From contig JBFGWM010000181.1 of NCBI GenBank assembly GCA_041588495.1, forward strand, positions 1 to 5,882: a stretch of 5,882 nt of DNA, in the 5' to 3' direction. The position numbers and the translations under genes are program-made. Under the pieces are notes generated by a model. The model saw only the letters and a list, made by a program, of their open reading frames with translations, was not told the DNA's origin and did no database searches. Shown one piece after another: positions 1-5,882 of this stretch. Position 1 is the stretch's first letter. The number at the start of each line of letters is the position of its first letter. Source of the stretch: JBFGWM01 sp041588495. GTDB taxonomy: Bacteria; Pseudomonadota; Gammaproteobacteria; Pseudomonadales; JBFGWM01.

Positions 1-2439
1 GAAACCCATGCCGCGCTAGAGGATGCGCGCACCGATGCCGACCGCGCGAACCAGGCGAAGAGCGACTTTCTCGCCAACATGAGCCACGAGATCCGCACCC
101 CGATGAACGCGATCATCGGCATGAGCAACCTGGCCCTGCGCACCGAGCTCACGCCCAAGCAGCGCAACTACGTGAGCAAGGTGGACCGGGCCGCACACAA
201 CCTGCTGGGCATCATCAACGACATCCTCGACTTCTCGAAGATCGAGGCCGGCAAGCTCGATGTCGAGTACACCCCTTTCCGCCTCGACGAACTCCTCGAG
301 GACCTCGCGGACATGTTCGCGGTCAAGGCGCAGGAAAAGGGTGTCGAGCTGATCCTGGATGTCGACGCGGAGCTTCCACTCGGAATGGTCGGCGACTCCC
401 TGCGCCTGCGCCAGGTACTCGTCAACCTCATCAGCAACGCCCTGAAATTCACCGACGAGGGTGGCGAGATCCTCACCCGCTTCCGCGGCGACATGAAATC
501 GGAAGACGAGATCATCCTCCACGTGGAGGTCGAGGACACCGGTATCGGCATGACCGCCGAGCAATGCGACAAGATTTTCGAATCGTTCTCCCAGGCCGAG
601 GCCTCGACCACCCGCAAGTACGGCGGCACCGGCCTGGGCCTGTCCATCTCGAAGCGCCTGGTGGAACTCATGGGTGGCGATCTCGGCGTACGCAGCGAAC
701 CCGGCAAGGGTTCCTGTTTCTTCTTTGCCGCCTGTTGCGGCATCCAGCCGGAGCAGCCGGATGCGCGTACCTGCGAGATCCCGGACCTGGGCGGCATGCG
801 GGTGCTGGTGATCGACGACCACGACATCGCCCGGGAGATCGTCGGCAACCTCCTGCAGTCGTTTTCCTTCGAACCCGTTTACGCGGGCTCCGGGGAGGAA
901 GCCATCGGCATCGCGGAAACCGCGAGTGGCATCGGGCTCGCGGTGATCGACTACCAGATGCCGGGCCTCAACGGGATCGAAACCGCCGCCGGCCTGCGCA
1001 AACTGGAGAACACCCGCGACATCCCCATGCTGATGCTCAGCGCCCACGTGACCGACGACGTGGTGCAGGAGGCACGCGCCAACGGCGTCCACGAATTCCT
1101 GGCCAAGCCGGTGACACCGTCGACCCTGCTGGACGCCATCATGGACACCCTCGGCAAACGCACCCGGGCTTCCGACCGTGGCCTGGAGGCCGCCGCGCAA
1201 CTGGAACGGATGCAGGCGGCGGTACGCGGCGCGCGCATCCTGCTCGTGGAGGACAATGCGGTCAACCAGGAGGTGGCCTGCGAAATCCTGAAAGGCGCAG
1301 GCTGCCGGGTCGACGTGGCCGACAACGGCAAACTGGGTGTGGAGGCGGCGCGCACCGGCGCCTACGACCTCGTGCTCATGGACTGCCAGATGCCGGTCAT
1401 GGACGGCTACGAGGCCAGCCGCGCGCTGCGGGCCGCAGGCATCACGGACCTGCCCATCATCGCCATGACGGCCAACGTGCAGCACGGCGACCGCGAAAGG
1501 TGCCTCGAGGCCGGCATGAGCGACCACGTCGGGAAGCCCATCGAGCTCAACGAACTGTTCTCCACCCTCGCCCGCTGGCTGCCCGAGCGTGGCGAGCAAC
1601 CGCCGCCCGCGGCCCCGGACTCCGCCACGGAGGCGACCGACACGGACCTGCAGGCGGACGACATCGTTCTCCCCGGCCTGGATGTGCCCGCGTACCTGGA
1701 CCGCATGGGAATCGGACCCGGCACCTACCTGCGCCTGCTGCGGCGCTTCGTCGAGGACCAGCAGGATGCGATCCAGCAGTTGCGCGACACCATCGACGCG
1801 GGTGACCTCACGCGGGGCACGCGACTGGCGCACAGCCTCAGGGGCGCCGCCGGAAACCTGGGGATCGAACGCATTGCCGCCATCGCCGCCGAACTGGAAA
1901 CGGCGATCGGACAGGGCGCGGCCGGCGCCGGTAACCTGCTCGCAAAACTCAACGAGGCCCTGGCACCGCTGTTCCAGGCAATTCGCAAGCTTGGCGCGGA
2001 CCGGCCCGGGTCACAGGCCGCGGTGCCGGATCATCCGGGCACAAAGGAACCGCTGCGCGTACTGGTGGTGGATGACAACGCCGTCAACCGCATGATGATG
2101 GAAGCCCTGCTGGGAAAGCTCGCGGCGGTCACCGCGAGTGCGGGCAACGGCTCCGAGGCCCTCGAAGCGGTACAGAATGCGTCCGAGCCCTTCCAGCTCA
2201 TCCTCATGGACTGCGAGATGCCGGAAATGGACGGCTACGAGGCCACCCGCCGGATTCGGTGCTGGGAAGCGGACCACGGCCGCGAACCCGCCACCATCGT
2301 CGCCCTGTCCGCACACAAACGGGAAACCGCGATCCAGGCCTGCCTGGATGCCGGCATGGACGAATACCTGGAAAAACCCGTGCAAAAGGAGGCCCTGGCA
2401 CAACTGGTCGAAAGCCCGGCAGCGCAGCACACCGCGTAA
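1..2439 (+). CDS. Hybrid sensor histidine kinase, HisKA-HATPase-REC-REC-HPt-REC (5' partial)
   Basis: The reading frame is open from base 1, so the N-terminal sensor part lies outside the window; 812 residues are visible. The ATG at 79 falls inside the H-box and is not the true start, because the upstream codons read as the usual coiled segment ending KSDFLANMSHEIRTPMN. Domains: HisKA with phosphoacceptor His at 85-87; HATPase_c with N-box Asn at 424-426, G1 motif DTGIGM from 535 and GGTGLGLSISKRLVE from about 622; REC1 about 796-1155 (Asp 949-951); REC2 about 1231-1578 (Asp 1381-1383); a Pro/Ala/Asp-rich linker about 1585-1662; HPt about 1675-1983 (AHSLRGAAGNLG, His 1831-1833); REC3 about 2053-2415 (Asp 2209-2211). 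Each receiver keeps its acidic pair, Ser/Thr and Lys. Such proteins autophosphorylate on His and relay phosphate His-Asp-His-Asp. The signal and final target are unknown. No membrane segment is visible in this part. A receiver after the HPt is the odd feature. Confidence 0.95.
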   Translation, partial: ETHAALEDARTDADRANQAKSDFLANMSHEIRTPMNAIIGMSNLALRTELTPKQRNYVSKVDRAAHNLLGIINDILDFSKIEAGKLDVEYTPFRLDELLEDLADMFAVKAQEKGVELILDVDAELPLGMVGDSLRLRQVLVNLISNALKFTDEGGEILTRFRGDMKSEDEIILHVEVEDTGIGMTAEQCDKIFESFSQAEASTTRKYGGTGLGLSISKRLVELMGGDLGVRSEPGKGSCFFFAACCGIQPEQPDARTCEIPDLGGMRVLVIDDHDIAREIVGNLLQSFSFEPVYAGSGEEAIGIAETASGIGLAVIDYQMPGLNGIETAAGLRKLENTRDIPMLMLSAHVTDDVVQEARANGVHEFLAKPVTPSTLLDAIMDTLGKRTRASDRGLEAAAQLERMQAAVRGARILLVEDNAVNQEVACEILKGAGCRVDVADNGKLGVEAARTGAYDLVLMDCQMPVMDGYEASRALRAAGITDLPIIAMTANVQHGDRERCLEAGMSDHVGKPIELNELFSTLARWLPERGEQPPPAAPDSATEATDTDLQADDIVLPGLDVPAYLDRMGIGPGTYLRLLRRFVEDQQDAIQQLRDTIDAGDLTRGTRLAHSLRGAAGNLGIERIAAIAAELETAIGQGAAGAGNLLAKLNEALAPLFQAIRKLGADRPGSQAAVPDHPGTKEPLRVLVVDDNAVNRMMMEALLGKLAAVTASAGNGSEALEAVQNASEPFQLILMDCEMPEMDGYEATRRIRCWEADHGREPATIVALSAHKRETAIQACLDAGMDEYLEKPVQKEALAQLVESPAAQHTA

Positions 2440-2449
2440 CGGAAACGGG

Positions 2450-3352
2450 TCAGGGCCGGTACCAGAGGTCCTGGTCGTCGAGGGGGGTCTCCGGCGGCAG
2501 CAGCGGGTTCTCCAGCGTGATGCGTCTGCGTTTCTCCAGGTTGCCGAGTTCGAACGCGGGGCGACTGAGCGGGTGGCTGCGCAGGAACCCGTCGAGGGTG
2601 CCGTCGTCCACCAGGCTGCGCAGGCCGCGTTCCAGGCGACTGGCCAGGGCCGCGTTTCCGGGGCTCACAAAGAAATACATGGCGGTGGGGTAATAGAGCA
2701 GGATGCGGCTTTCCACCGCGAGGGAAAGCGCGCCGTGCGTCTCGACCTCGTGGAACGCCTCGGTGACGCCACGGGGAAAATAGTCGTAACGGCCTTTCCC
2801 CATCAGTTCGAAGATCTCGCCATAGGTGGGCGAGGACATGACGTTCAGACCGTTGTGGCGCAGGATGTCGAGGTCCGGCCAGTCATGGCCCTGAACCCCC
2901 ACCAGGTCGGCCAGGAGCCCGAGGGAGTCGATGGCGTCGAAGCGCGCCTGTTCGCTCTCGCGGATGATAAAGATGCGGTATCCGAGCAGGCCGCGGAACA
3001 GTGGAATGCGCACCGGCAACGCCTGCCGCTCGCGGGTGACCGAGGTCATGGTCCACACCACGTCGATCAGGCGGCCCCGTTCGAGGTAGCGCAGGGCGCG
3101 GTCCTGGAACATGTGGCGGTCCACCCGCTGCAGGCGATAATCACCGAATTCGTCGCGGGTACGCTCGAGGACGAGCCCGAGCAGATCGATGAAATACTCC
3201 TGGCGGCGATCGGTGACATCCTCCGGGCCCTTGTAGCGCACCACGGTCACGTCAGCGATCGTGCCCGCCGCGGACATCAGAAAGAGGCACGCGACCGCCA
3301 TGACGCCCGCCCGGGTCCGGATCACGCAATCGCCCCACCTGAACCGGCTCAT
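2450..3352 (-). CDS. Exported solute-binding-like protein (type 2 periplasmic-binding fold, SBP_bac_3-like)
   Basis: This is a 300-residue protein. The N-terminus looks like a signal peptide: Arg residues at 3, 5, 12 and 14, a hydrophobic stretch at about 16-30, and a possible cleavage after TIA (33). No lipobox is seen, so it is probably soluble in the periplasm. The mature part begins with a beta strand (VTVVRY). It carries motifs I associate with an uncharacterised family of solute-binding-like proteins: DVVWTMTS (97-104), VRIPLFRGLLGYR (114-126) and GRYDYFPRGVTE (187-198). The ATG at 3352 was chosen because a weak GGGA lies about 10 bases upstream and the resulting n-region is basic. In-frame alternatives are a TTG at 3370 (no Shine-Dalgarno) and an ATG at 3301 (n-region without charge). 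No transporter genes adjoin it. The peroxidase gene lies 114 bases upstream on the same strand, and the kinase converges from the other side. The ligand is unknown. The fold is fairly sure, the role is not. Confidence 0.82.
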   Translation of the reverse strand: MSRFRWGDCVIRTRAGVMAVACLFLMSAAGTIADVTVVRYKGPEDVTDRRQEYFIDLLGLVLERTRDEFGDYRLQRVDRHMFQDRALRYLERGRLIDVVWTMTSVTRERQALPVRIPLFRGLLGYRIFIIRESEQARFDAIDSLGLLADLVGVQGHDWPDLDILRHNGLNVMSSPTYGEIFELMGKGRYDYFPRGVTEAFHEVETHGALSLAVESRILLYYPTAMYFFVSPGNAALASRLERGLRSLVDDGTLDGFLRSHPLSRPAFELGNLEKRRRITLENPLLPPETPLDDQDLWYRP

Positions 3353-3466
3353 CCGTACAGATCGTCCCAAACCGTCATGGTGGAGCCAGTGTACTCCAAT
3401 CGCCTGCGCGGACGATGTCCACGCCCGCCCGGGCCGACGCCAGCGCAGCGGAAACGGGAGCCGGCT
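3353..3466 (-). other. Intergenic region between the peroxidase and the solute-binding-like gene
   Basis: This 114-base spacer is the longest non-coding stretch in the window. On the minus strand it is very GC-rich just after the peroxidase stop, then turns AT-richer around 3389-3400. There it contains TACACT (3394-3389), a possible -10, with TGGACA (3421-3416) upstream, but their 21-base spacing is too long for a standard sigma-70 promoter. A weak inverted repeat TGGAG/CTCCA (3381-3385 and 3394-3398) overlaps the possible -10. No terminator with a T run is seen. A promoter for the solute-binding-like gene is plausible here but unproven. Confidence 0.35.
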
Positions 3467-4021
3467 TCAGTCTGACTGCGCCAGTCGGGCCAGCGCGTTG
3501 CGGAACTCGGCGCTGTCGGGCCGCACCATGGAGGAGAAGGCCGCCTGCACCCGTCCCTCCCGGTCCACCAGGTACTTGTAGAAATTCCACTTTGGCGCTC
3601 CCGCCTGCGCGGCCAGCGCGCGGAACACCGGGTGCGCGTCCTCGCCGCGAACCGCGACGTGGCGGGTCATGGTGAAGGTGACCCCGTAATTCACGTAGCA
3701 AACATCGGCCGTCTTCTTTTCCTCGTCTTCCTCCTGGAAGAAATCGTTGGACGGAAAACCGATGAACACGACACCGCGATCACGGTATTCCCGGTGCAGG
3801 CGCTCCAGTTCGCGGAACTGCGGGGTGAATCCACAGTTGCTCGCTGTATTGACGATCACCACCGGGCGGTTCCCGGCAATATCGCAAAGGTTGACCGTTT
3901 CCGATGAATGCAGGCGTCGAACCTCGACGTCAAGAAACGAGGCGCAGGCGAGCGCCGGTGGCGCCCACGCCACGGCCAGCGCGGACAGCAGCAGGGACAC
4001 GCAGAGTGCCAGTGATTTCAT
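3467..4021 (-). CDS. Exported glutathione peroxidase-family thiol peroxidase
   Basis: This 184-residue protein would reduce hydrogen peroxide or organic hydroperoxides with a thiol. Residues 1-25 form a signal peptide (MKSLAL, Leu/Ala/Val-rich core, PALA before Cys26), so it acts outside the cytoplasm. The match to a lipobox is poor because of Pro at -4, so signal peptidase I is more likely. The peroxidatic Cys63 lies in NTASNCGFTPQ. The rest of the tetrad is Gln96 (SNDFFQEE), Trp145 and Asn146 (WNFYKYLV). The position usually written FPCNQF reads FPSNDF, so that Cys is Ser91. Cys108, in DVCYVNYGVTF, sits where the resolving Cys of thioredoxin-dependent members lies. This favours a two-Cys thioredoxin-type mechanism over true glutathione use, although the physiological reductant is unknown. 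The ATG at 4021 has a strong Shine-Dalgarno 7 bases upstream. The start is 3 bases past the DCC-protein stop, which indicates an operon. Confidence 0.92.
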   Translation of the reverse strand: MKSLALCVSLLLSALAVAWAPPALACASFLDVEVRRLHSSETVNLCDIAGNRPVVIVNTASNCGFTPQFRELERLHREYRDRGVVFIGFPSNDFFQEEDEEKKTADVCYVNYGVTFTMTRHVAVRGEDAHPVFRALAAQAGAPKWNFYKYLVDREGRVQAAFSSMVRPDSAEFRNALARLAQSD

Positions 4022-4024
4022 CGA

Positions 4025-4432
4025 TCATCCCTCCCTCGTCGATTGCGCCACCGCGCATTGCCCGCCCGCGCAGCGTTGCGAGAGGTCGCGTGCACGCCAG
4101 CGCAGGAAAGCCGCGTATCCAAGTTCCAGTATTTGCCGCAACCCCGGCAGGCCGCCGAAAAACGCCATCCAACGCAGCCCGGGCAGGCGATGCCACAGGG
4201 CCAGGAATGCGTCGACGCCGGAGACCAGGCGGCCCTGCTCGTCGCGGACATGGAGAACGGCCATCGCCTCCTCGCGCGATAGGTCCGGGGCAACAAACCC
4301 GCCACGCACGCGGCTGATATCAGCGAAACAGATGACGTCGGCTCCGGCCCGGCGCTGGTAGAAGGCGATCTCGCGGCTGCACACTGCGCAAGAGCCATCG
4401 AAGTAAACCGTGAACTGGCGCGGACTGTTCAT
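4025..4432 (-). CDS. DCC-family thiol-disulfide oxidoreductase-like protein (DUF393)
   Basis: This 135-residue protein begins MNSPRQFTVYFDGSCAVC. The D-x-x-C-x-x-C signature that names the family is Asp12, Cys15 and Cys18 (Cys codons 4388-4390 and 4379-4381), right after the first beta strand as in thioredoxin-like folds. The middle (about 71-112) is aromatic and Leu/Gly-rich, typical of the family. A second Cys pair, Cys121 and Cys126, sits near the C-terminus. There is no signal peptide, so it is probably cytoplasmic. The family is predicted to act in thiol-disulfide exchange, but substrates are mostly unknown. The frame stays open upstream to 4648, but those codons overlap the VOC gene and encode Arg/Gly/Pro-rich shadow sequence. 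The ATG at 4432 has GGAG 8 bases upstream and overlaps the VOC stop as ATGA, which fixes the start and implies translational coupling. Confidence 0.92.
   Translation of the reverse strand: MNSPRQFTVYFDGSCAVCSREIAFYQRRAGADVICFADISRVRGGFVAPDLSREEAMAVLHVRDEQGRLVSGVDAFLALWHRLPGLRWMAFFGGLPGLRQILELGYAAFLRWRARDLSQRCAGGQCAVAQSTREG
4029..4037 (-). promoter_or_regulatory. Strong Shine-Dalgarno of the peroxidase gene, inside the DCC gene end
   Basis: On the minus strand this reads GAGGGAGGG, 7 bases before the ATG at 4021. It overlaps the last codons of the DCC gene (Arg-Glu-Gly), whose TGA is at 4025-4027. Ribosomes finishing the DCC protein would sit on this site, so coupled translation or reinitiation is likely. 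It also confirms the chosen start. Confidence 0.8.
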
Positions 4433-4785
4433 GATTGCGGCTCCATCAGTTCGACCACGTTGCCGTCGGGATCCCGGACATAACACGACACGGTGCCGTC
4501 GCGATGCCGGGTGAGCTTGCCCATCTGGCCCGCCACCGCCGATTCCATGGCGATGTGGGGCGGGTGCTGGCGCGCGACCACCAGGGCCAGACTGACATTG
4601 GCGAAGCGCAGCAGGGCCCAGGTGTCGTCCTGGTACTCGATCTCGCACACCGAGCGCGCCCGGTACCAGTCCACCGCCTCGGCGATGTCGGTCACCTGGA
4701 TGGCCACGTGATGTATGCCGTCCAGGCCACGCACCGCGCCCGTCTCGTCCGGCAAAGCCGGGTCCGCCTGCTGTTCCCCTGTCAT
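4429..4785 (-). CDS. VOC-superfamily protein (glyoxalase/bleomycin-resistance/dioxygenase fold)
   Basis: This 118-residue protein is one vicinal-oxygen-chelate unit (two beta-alpha-beta-beta-beta modules), so a metal site would form within a monomer pair. The family start is clear in GIHHVAIQVTDIAEAVDWY (24-42), and the family end in RDPDGNVVELME (104-115). Likely metal ligands are His26 (first strand), His74 or His77 (HPPH) and Glu112, consistent with a metal-dependent member. Members isomerise or cleave small hydroxy, keto or CoA substrates; which applies here cannot be read from the sequence. A short polar leader (residues 1-20) precedes the fold. The ATG at 4785 was chosen because GGGGAG ends 6 bases upstream. 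The in-frame TTG at 4791 directly abuts that Shine-Dalgarno and could not use it. It lies 55 bases after fadE and overlaps the DCC gene by 4 bases. Confidence 0.9.
   Translation of the reverse strand: MTGEQQADPALPDETGAVRGLDGIHHVAIQVTDIAEAVDWYRARSVCEIEYQDDTWALLRFANVSLALVVARQHPPHIAMESAVAGQMGKLTRHRDGTVSCYVRDPDGNVVELMEPQS
4441..4444 (-). promoter_or_regulatory. Shine-Dalgarno of the DCC gene, inside the VOC gene end
   Basis: The minus strand reads GGAG, 8 bases before the ATG at 4432, within the final codons of the VOC gene (Leu-Met-Glu-Pro-Gln-Ser). The start codon overlaps the VOC stop as ATGA. This supports the short 135-residue DCC product over the longer open frame that extends to 4648. Confidence 0.7.
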
Positions 4786-4840
4786 GTCCAACTCCCCAGT
4801 TTCACAATGTGCACCCCGCGGACGCCGGGCAGGCCACCGC
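4786..4840 (-). other. fadE-VOC intergenic gap
   Basis: This 55-base spacer is GC-rich in its fadE-proximal half. It holds the VOC Shine-Dalgarno. I see no GC hairpin followed by a T run and no convincing -35/-10 pair, so read-through from fadE is the simplest reading, although a weak promoter cannot be excluded. Confidence 0.5.
4792..4797 (-). promoter_or_regulatory. Shine-Dalgarno of the VOC gene
   Basis: The minus strand reads GGGGAG, 6 bases before the ATG at 4785. It decides the start, because the alternative TTG codon at 4789-4791 directly abuts the site with no spacer. Confidence 0.75.
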
Positions 4841-5882
4841 TCAGGCCGCCTCCCCGAGTACCGCGGGACCGCCCTGCTCGCACACGCCGGGCAGGCGCTC
4901 GAACGCGTCGGTGGCCAGGCATTCCCGGCGCAATGCGTCGTAGCGGCGGATCTGCTCCGCCTCCGCCGCGCTGATCACGCCTTCAATCACAGCCCTCTCG
5001 AGATCGTGCTCGAGACGATGTACGGCATATCCCTGCTCCAGGCTGCGCAGGAAGCGGACATAGGCGGGCTCGATCTGCTCGAGCATTTCCAGCGCCACGT
5101 CCATGCGGCCGGTGACATCCGCCGCGTCCATGGGGAAGTATCCGGGCTGCGTCAACGCATCGCGCAGCGCGGACGGCTGCATCATGTCGCGCGCGATCAG
5201 CGTGCCCAAACGATCCGACGGCTCGCGAACGGTGATACCCAGCGGGAAGCACAAGGCACGGATCACCAGTCCCGCGGCGCCGTCCATGTTCTGCAGCAGG
5301 CCGGCGAACGCCTCGTCGATCCGCGCGAGATGATAGCGCAGGCTCCAGCGCGCCAGGTGCAGTTCCGGCTCCCCCGCATCGGCATGCTCGTGGTACATGC
5401 GGATCACCCCGGACGCCATGTACAGGTGGCTCAACACGTCGCCGAGGCGCGCGGACAGGCGTTCGCGGCGCTTCAACTGGTCGCCGAGCATGGCCATCGC
5501 GATGTCTGCGGCGAAAGCGAGCGCCGCCGCGCGGCGCGTCAACTGGCGCGCCTCCGGGTGCAGTTCCGAGCCGCGCAGTCCGCGCGCAAAGCGACTTCCG
5601 GTGATCGCGTGCCAGAACGCGCGCAGGCCGTTGCTGGCGATGTGCATGAGATGGGCGAAGAACACCCGGTCAAACCTGCGCAGGGCCTCGGCGCCGTCGT
5701 CGAGTTCCGCAGCCTCGAGTTCCGCGAGCACGTACGGGTGACAGCGGATCGCCCCCTGGCCGAACACCATCAGGCTCCGGGTCAGGATGTTGGCGCCCTC
5801 CACGGTAATGGCGATGGGCACCGACTGGTAGACGCTGGCCAGGTAGTTGCGCGGTCCCATCTGCACGGCGCGCCCGCCGTGC
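4841..5882 (-). CDS. fadE: FadE-type acyl-CoA dehydrogenase, C-terminal part (5' end outside window)
   Basis: This enzyme oxidises acyl-CoA to trans-2-enoyl-CoA with FAD, the first step of fatty acid beta-oxidation. The frame runs off the right edge (first visible residues HGGRAVQMGPRNYL), so about 346 C-terminal residues are seen and the GTG at 5866 is internal. PIAITVEGANILTRSLM holds the Glu (codon 5798-5800) that aligns with the catalytic base of acyl-CoA dehydrogenases. GQGAIRCHPYVL follows (about 5726-5760). The long C-terminal region (DUF1974/PF09317 type) contains LKRRERLSARLGDVLSHLYMASG (from 5476 down to 5408). These match E. coli FadE as I remember it, including the Lys/Arg run and the FGQGAIRCHPY block, and differ from the short acyl-CoA dehydrogenases. 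It ends with TGA at 4841-4843. I see no terminator before the VOC gene, so read-through is likely. Confidence 0.95.
   Translation of the reverse strand, partial: HGGRAVQMGPRNYLASVYQSVPIAITVEGANILTRSLMVFGQGAIRCHPYVLAELEAAELDDGAEALRRFDRVFFAHLMHIASNGLRAFWHAITGSRFARGLRGSELHPEARQLTRRAAALAFAADIAMAMLGDQLKRRERLSARLGDVLSHLYMASGVIRMYHEHADAGEPELHLARWSLRYHLARIDEAFAGLLQNMDGAAGLVIRALCFPLGITVREPSDRLGTLIARDMMQPSALRDALTQPGYFPMDAADVTGRMDVALEMLEQIEPAYVRFLRSLEQGYAVHRLEHDLERAVIEGVISAAEAEQIRRYDALRRECLATDAFERLPGVCEQGGPAVLGEAA

Noticed and set aside
564..1805. 413-codon + strand frame inside the kinase
   Set aside because: It is Arg/Pro/Gly/His-rich shadow sequence out of frame with the clear kinase and receiver motifs.
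16..1833. Long 605-codon minus-strand frame opposite the kinase
   Set aside because: It mirrors the kinase codons in a GC-rich gene: the protein is rich in His, Val, Arg and Gly with no recognisable domain, and it overlaps fully with an unambiguous kinase.
2461..2475. Inverted repeat ACCAG/CTGGT just past the kinase stop as a terminator
   Set aside because: The stem is only 5 bp with no T run after it, and it lies inside the convergent coding sequence.
3389..3421. Sigma-70 promoter TGGACA/TACACT before the solute-binding-like gene
   Set aside because: The 21-base spacing is too long and no better -35 lies 16-18 bases from TACACT. It is kept only as a remark on the intergenic region.
2138..3475. 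445-codon + strand frame across the kinase end and the solute-binding-like gene
   Set aside because: It has no coherent domain and lies opposite a gene with a signal peptide and family motifs. The long open frame follows from high GC.
4019..4021. Lipoprotein reading of the peroxidase signal peptide (Cys26)
   Set aside because: Pro at -4 and Ala at -3 fit the lipobox poorly, whereas ALA before Cys26 fits signal peptidase I.
4433..4648. N-terminal extension of the DCC protein (72 extra codons)
   Set aside because: The extension is out-of-frame VOC sequence rich in Arg/Gly/Pro. The Shine-Dalgarno and the ATGA overlap point to the ATG at 4432.

Overview
The window is GC-rich bacterial chromosome, close to fully coding, with no RNA genes, mobile elements or CRISPR. 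The organism is probably a high-GC gammaproteobacterium. The best evidence is the FadE-type acyl-CoA dehydrogenase at the right edge: it has the long C-terminal domain of the E. coli FadE class and resembles that protein almost motif for motif. I cannot name a genus from this sequence.

Left, + strand (1-2439): the 3' part of a large hybrid sensor histidine kinase, cut by the window start. What is visible is HisKA, HATPase, two receivers, an HPt domain, and a third receiver after the HPt. All phosphoacceptor residues are intact, so one polypeptide holds a full multistep phosphorelay. It has no DNA-binding or enzymatic output domain in the visible part.

Middle, - strand (2450-3352): an exported solute-binding-like protein of the type 2 periplasmic fold. 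It converges on the kinase with only 10 bases between the stop codons, and no permease or ATPase gene lies beside it. It is a candidate sensory or accessory protein rather than a proven transporter component.

Right, - strand (3467-5882, transcribed right to left): fadE (5' end outside the window), then a VOC-fold (glyoxalase/dioxygenase superfamily) protein, a DCC-family thiol-disulfide oxidoreductase-like protein, and an exported glutathione-peroxidase-like protein. fadE to VOC is a 55-base gap. VOC and DCC overlap by 4 bases (ATGA), and DCC and the peroxidase are 3 bases apart, each with a strong Shine-Dalgarno inside the preceding gene. The last three are almost certainly co-transcribed and translationally coupled, probably with fadE. 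The pairing of a flavin-dependent beta-oxidation enzyme with two thiol-redox proteins suggests oxidative or lipid-peroxide housekeeping, but that link is inference.

Nothing here proves a new system. The most unusual items are the receiver placed after the HPt domain in the kinase and the compact fadE-VOC-DCC-peroxidase cluster.
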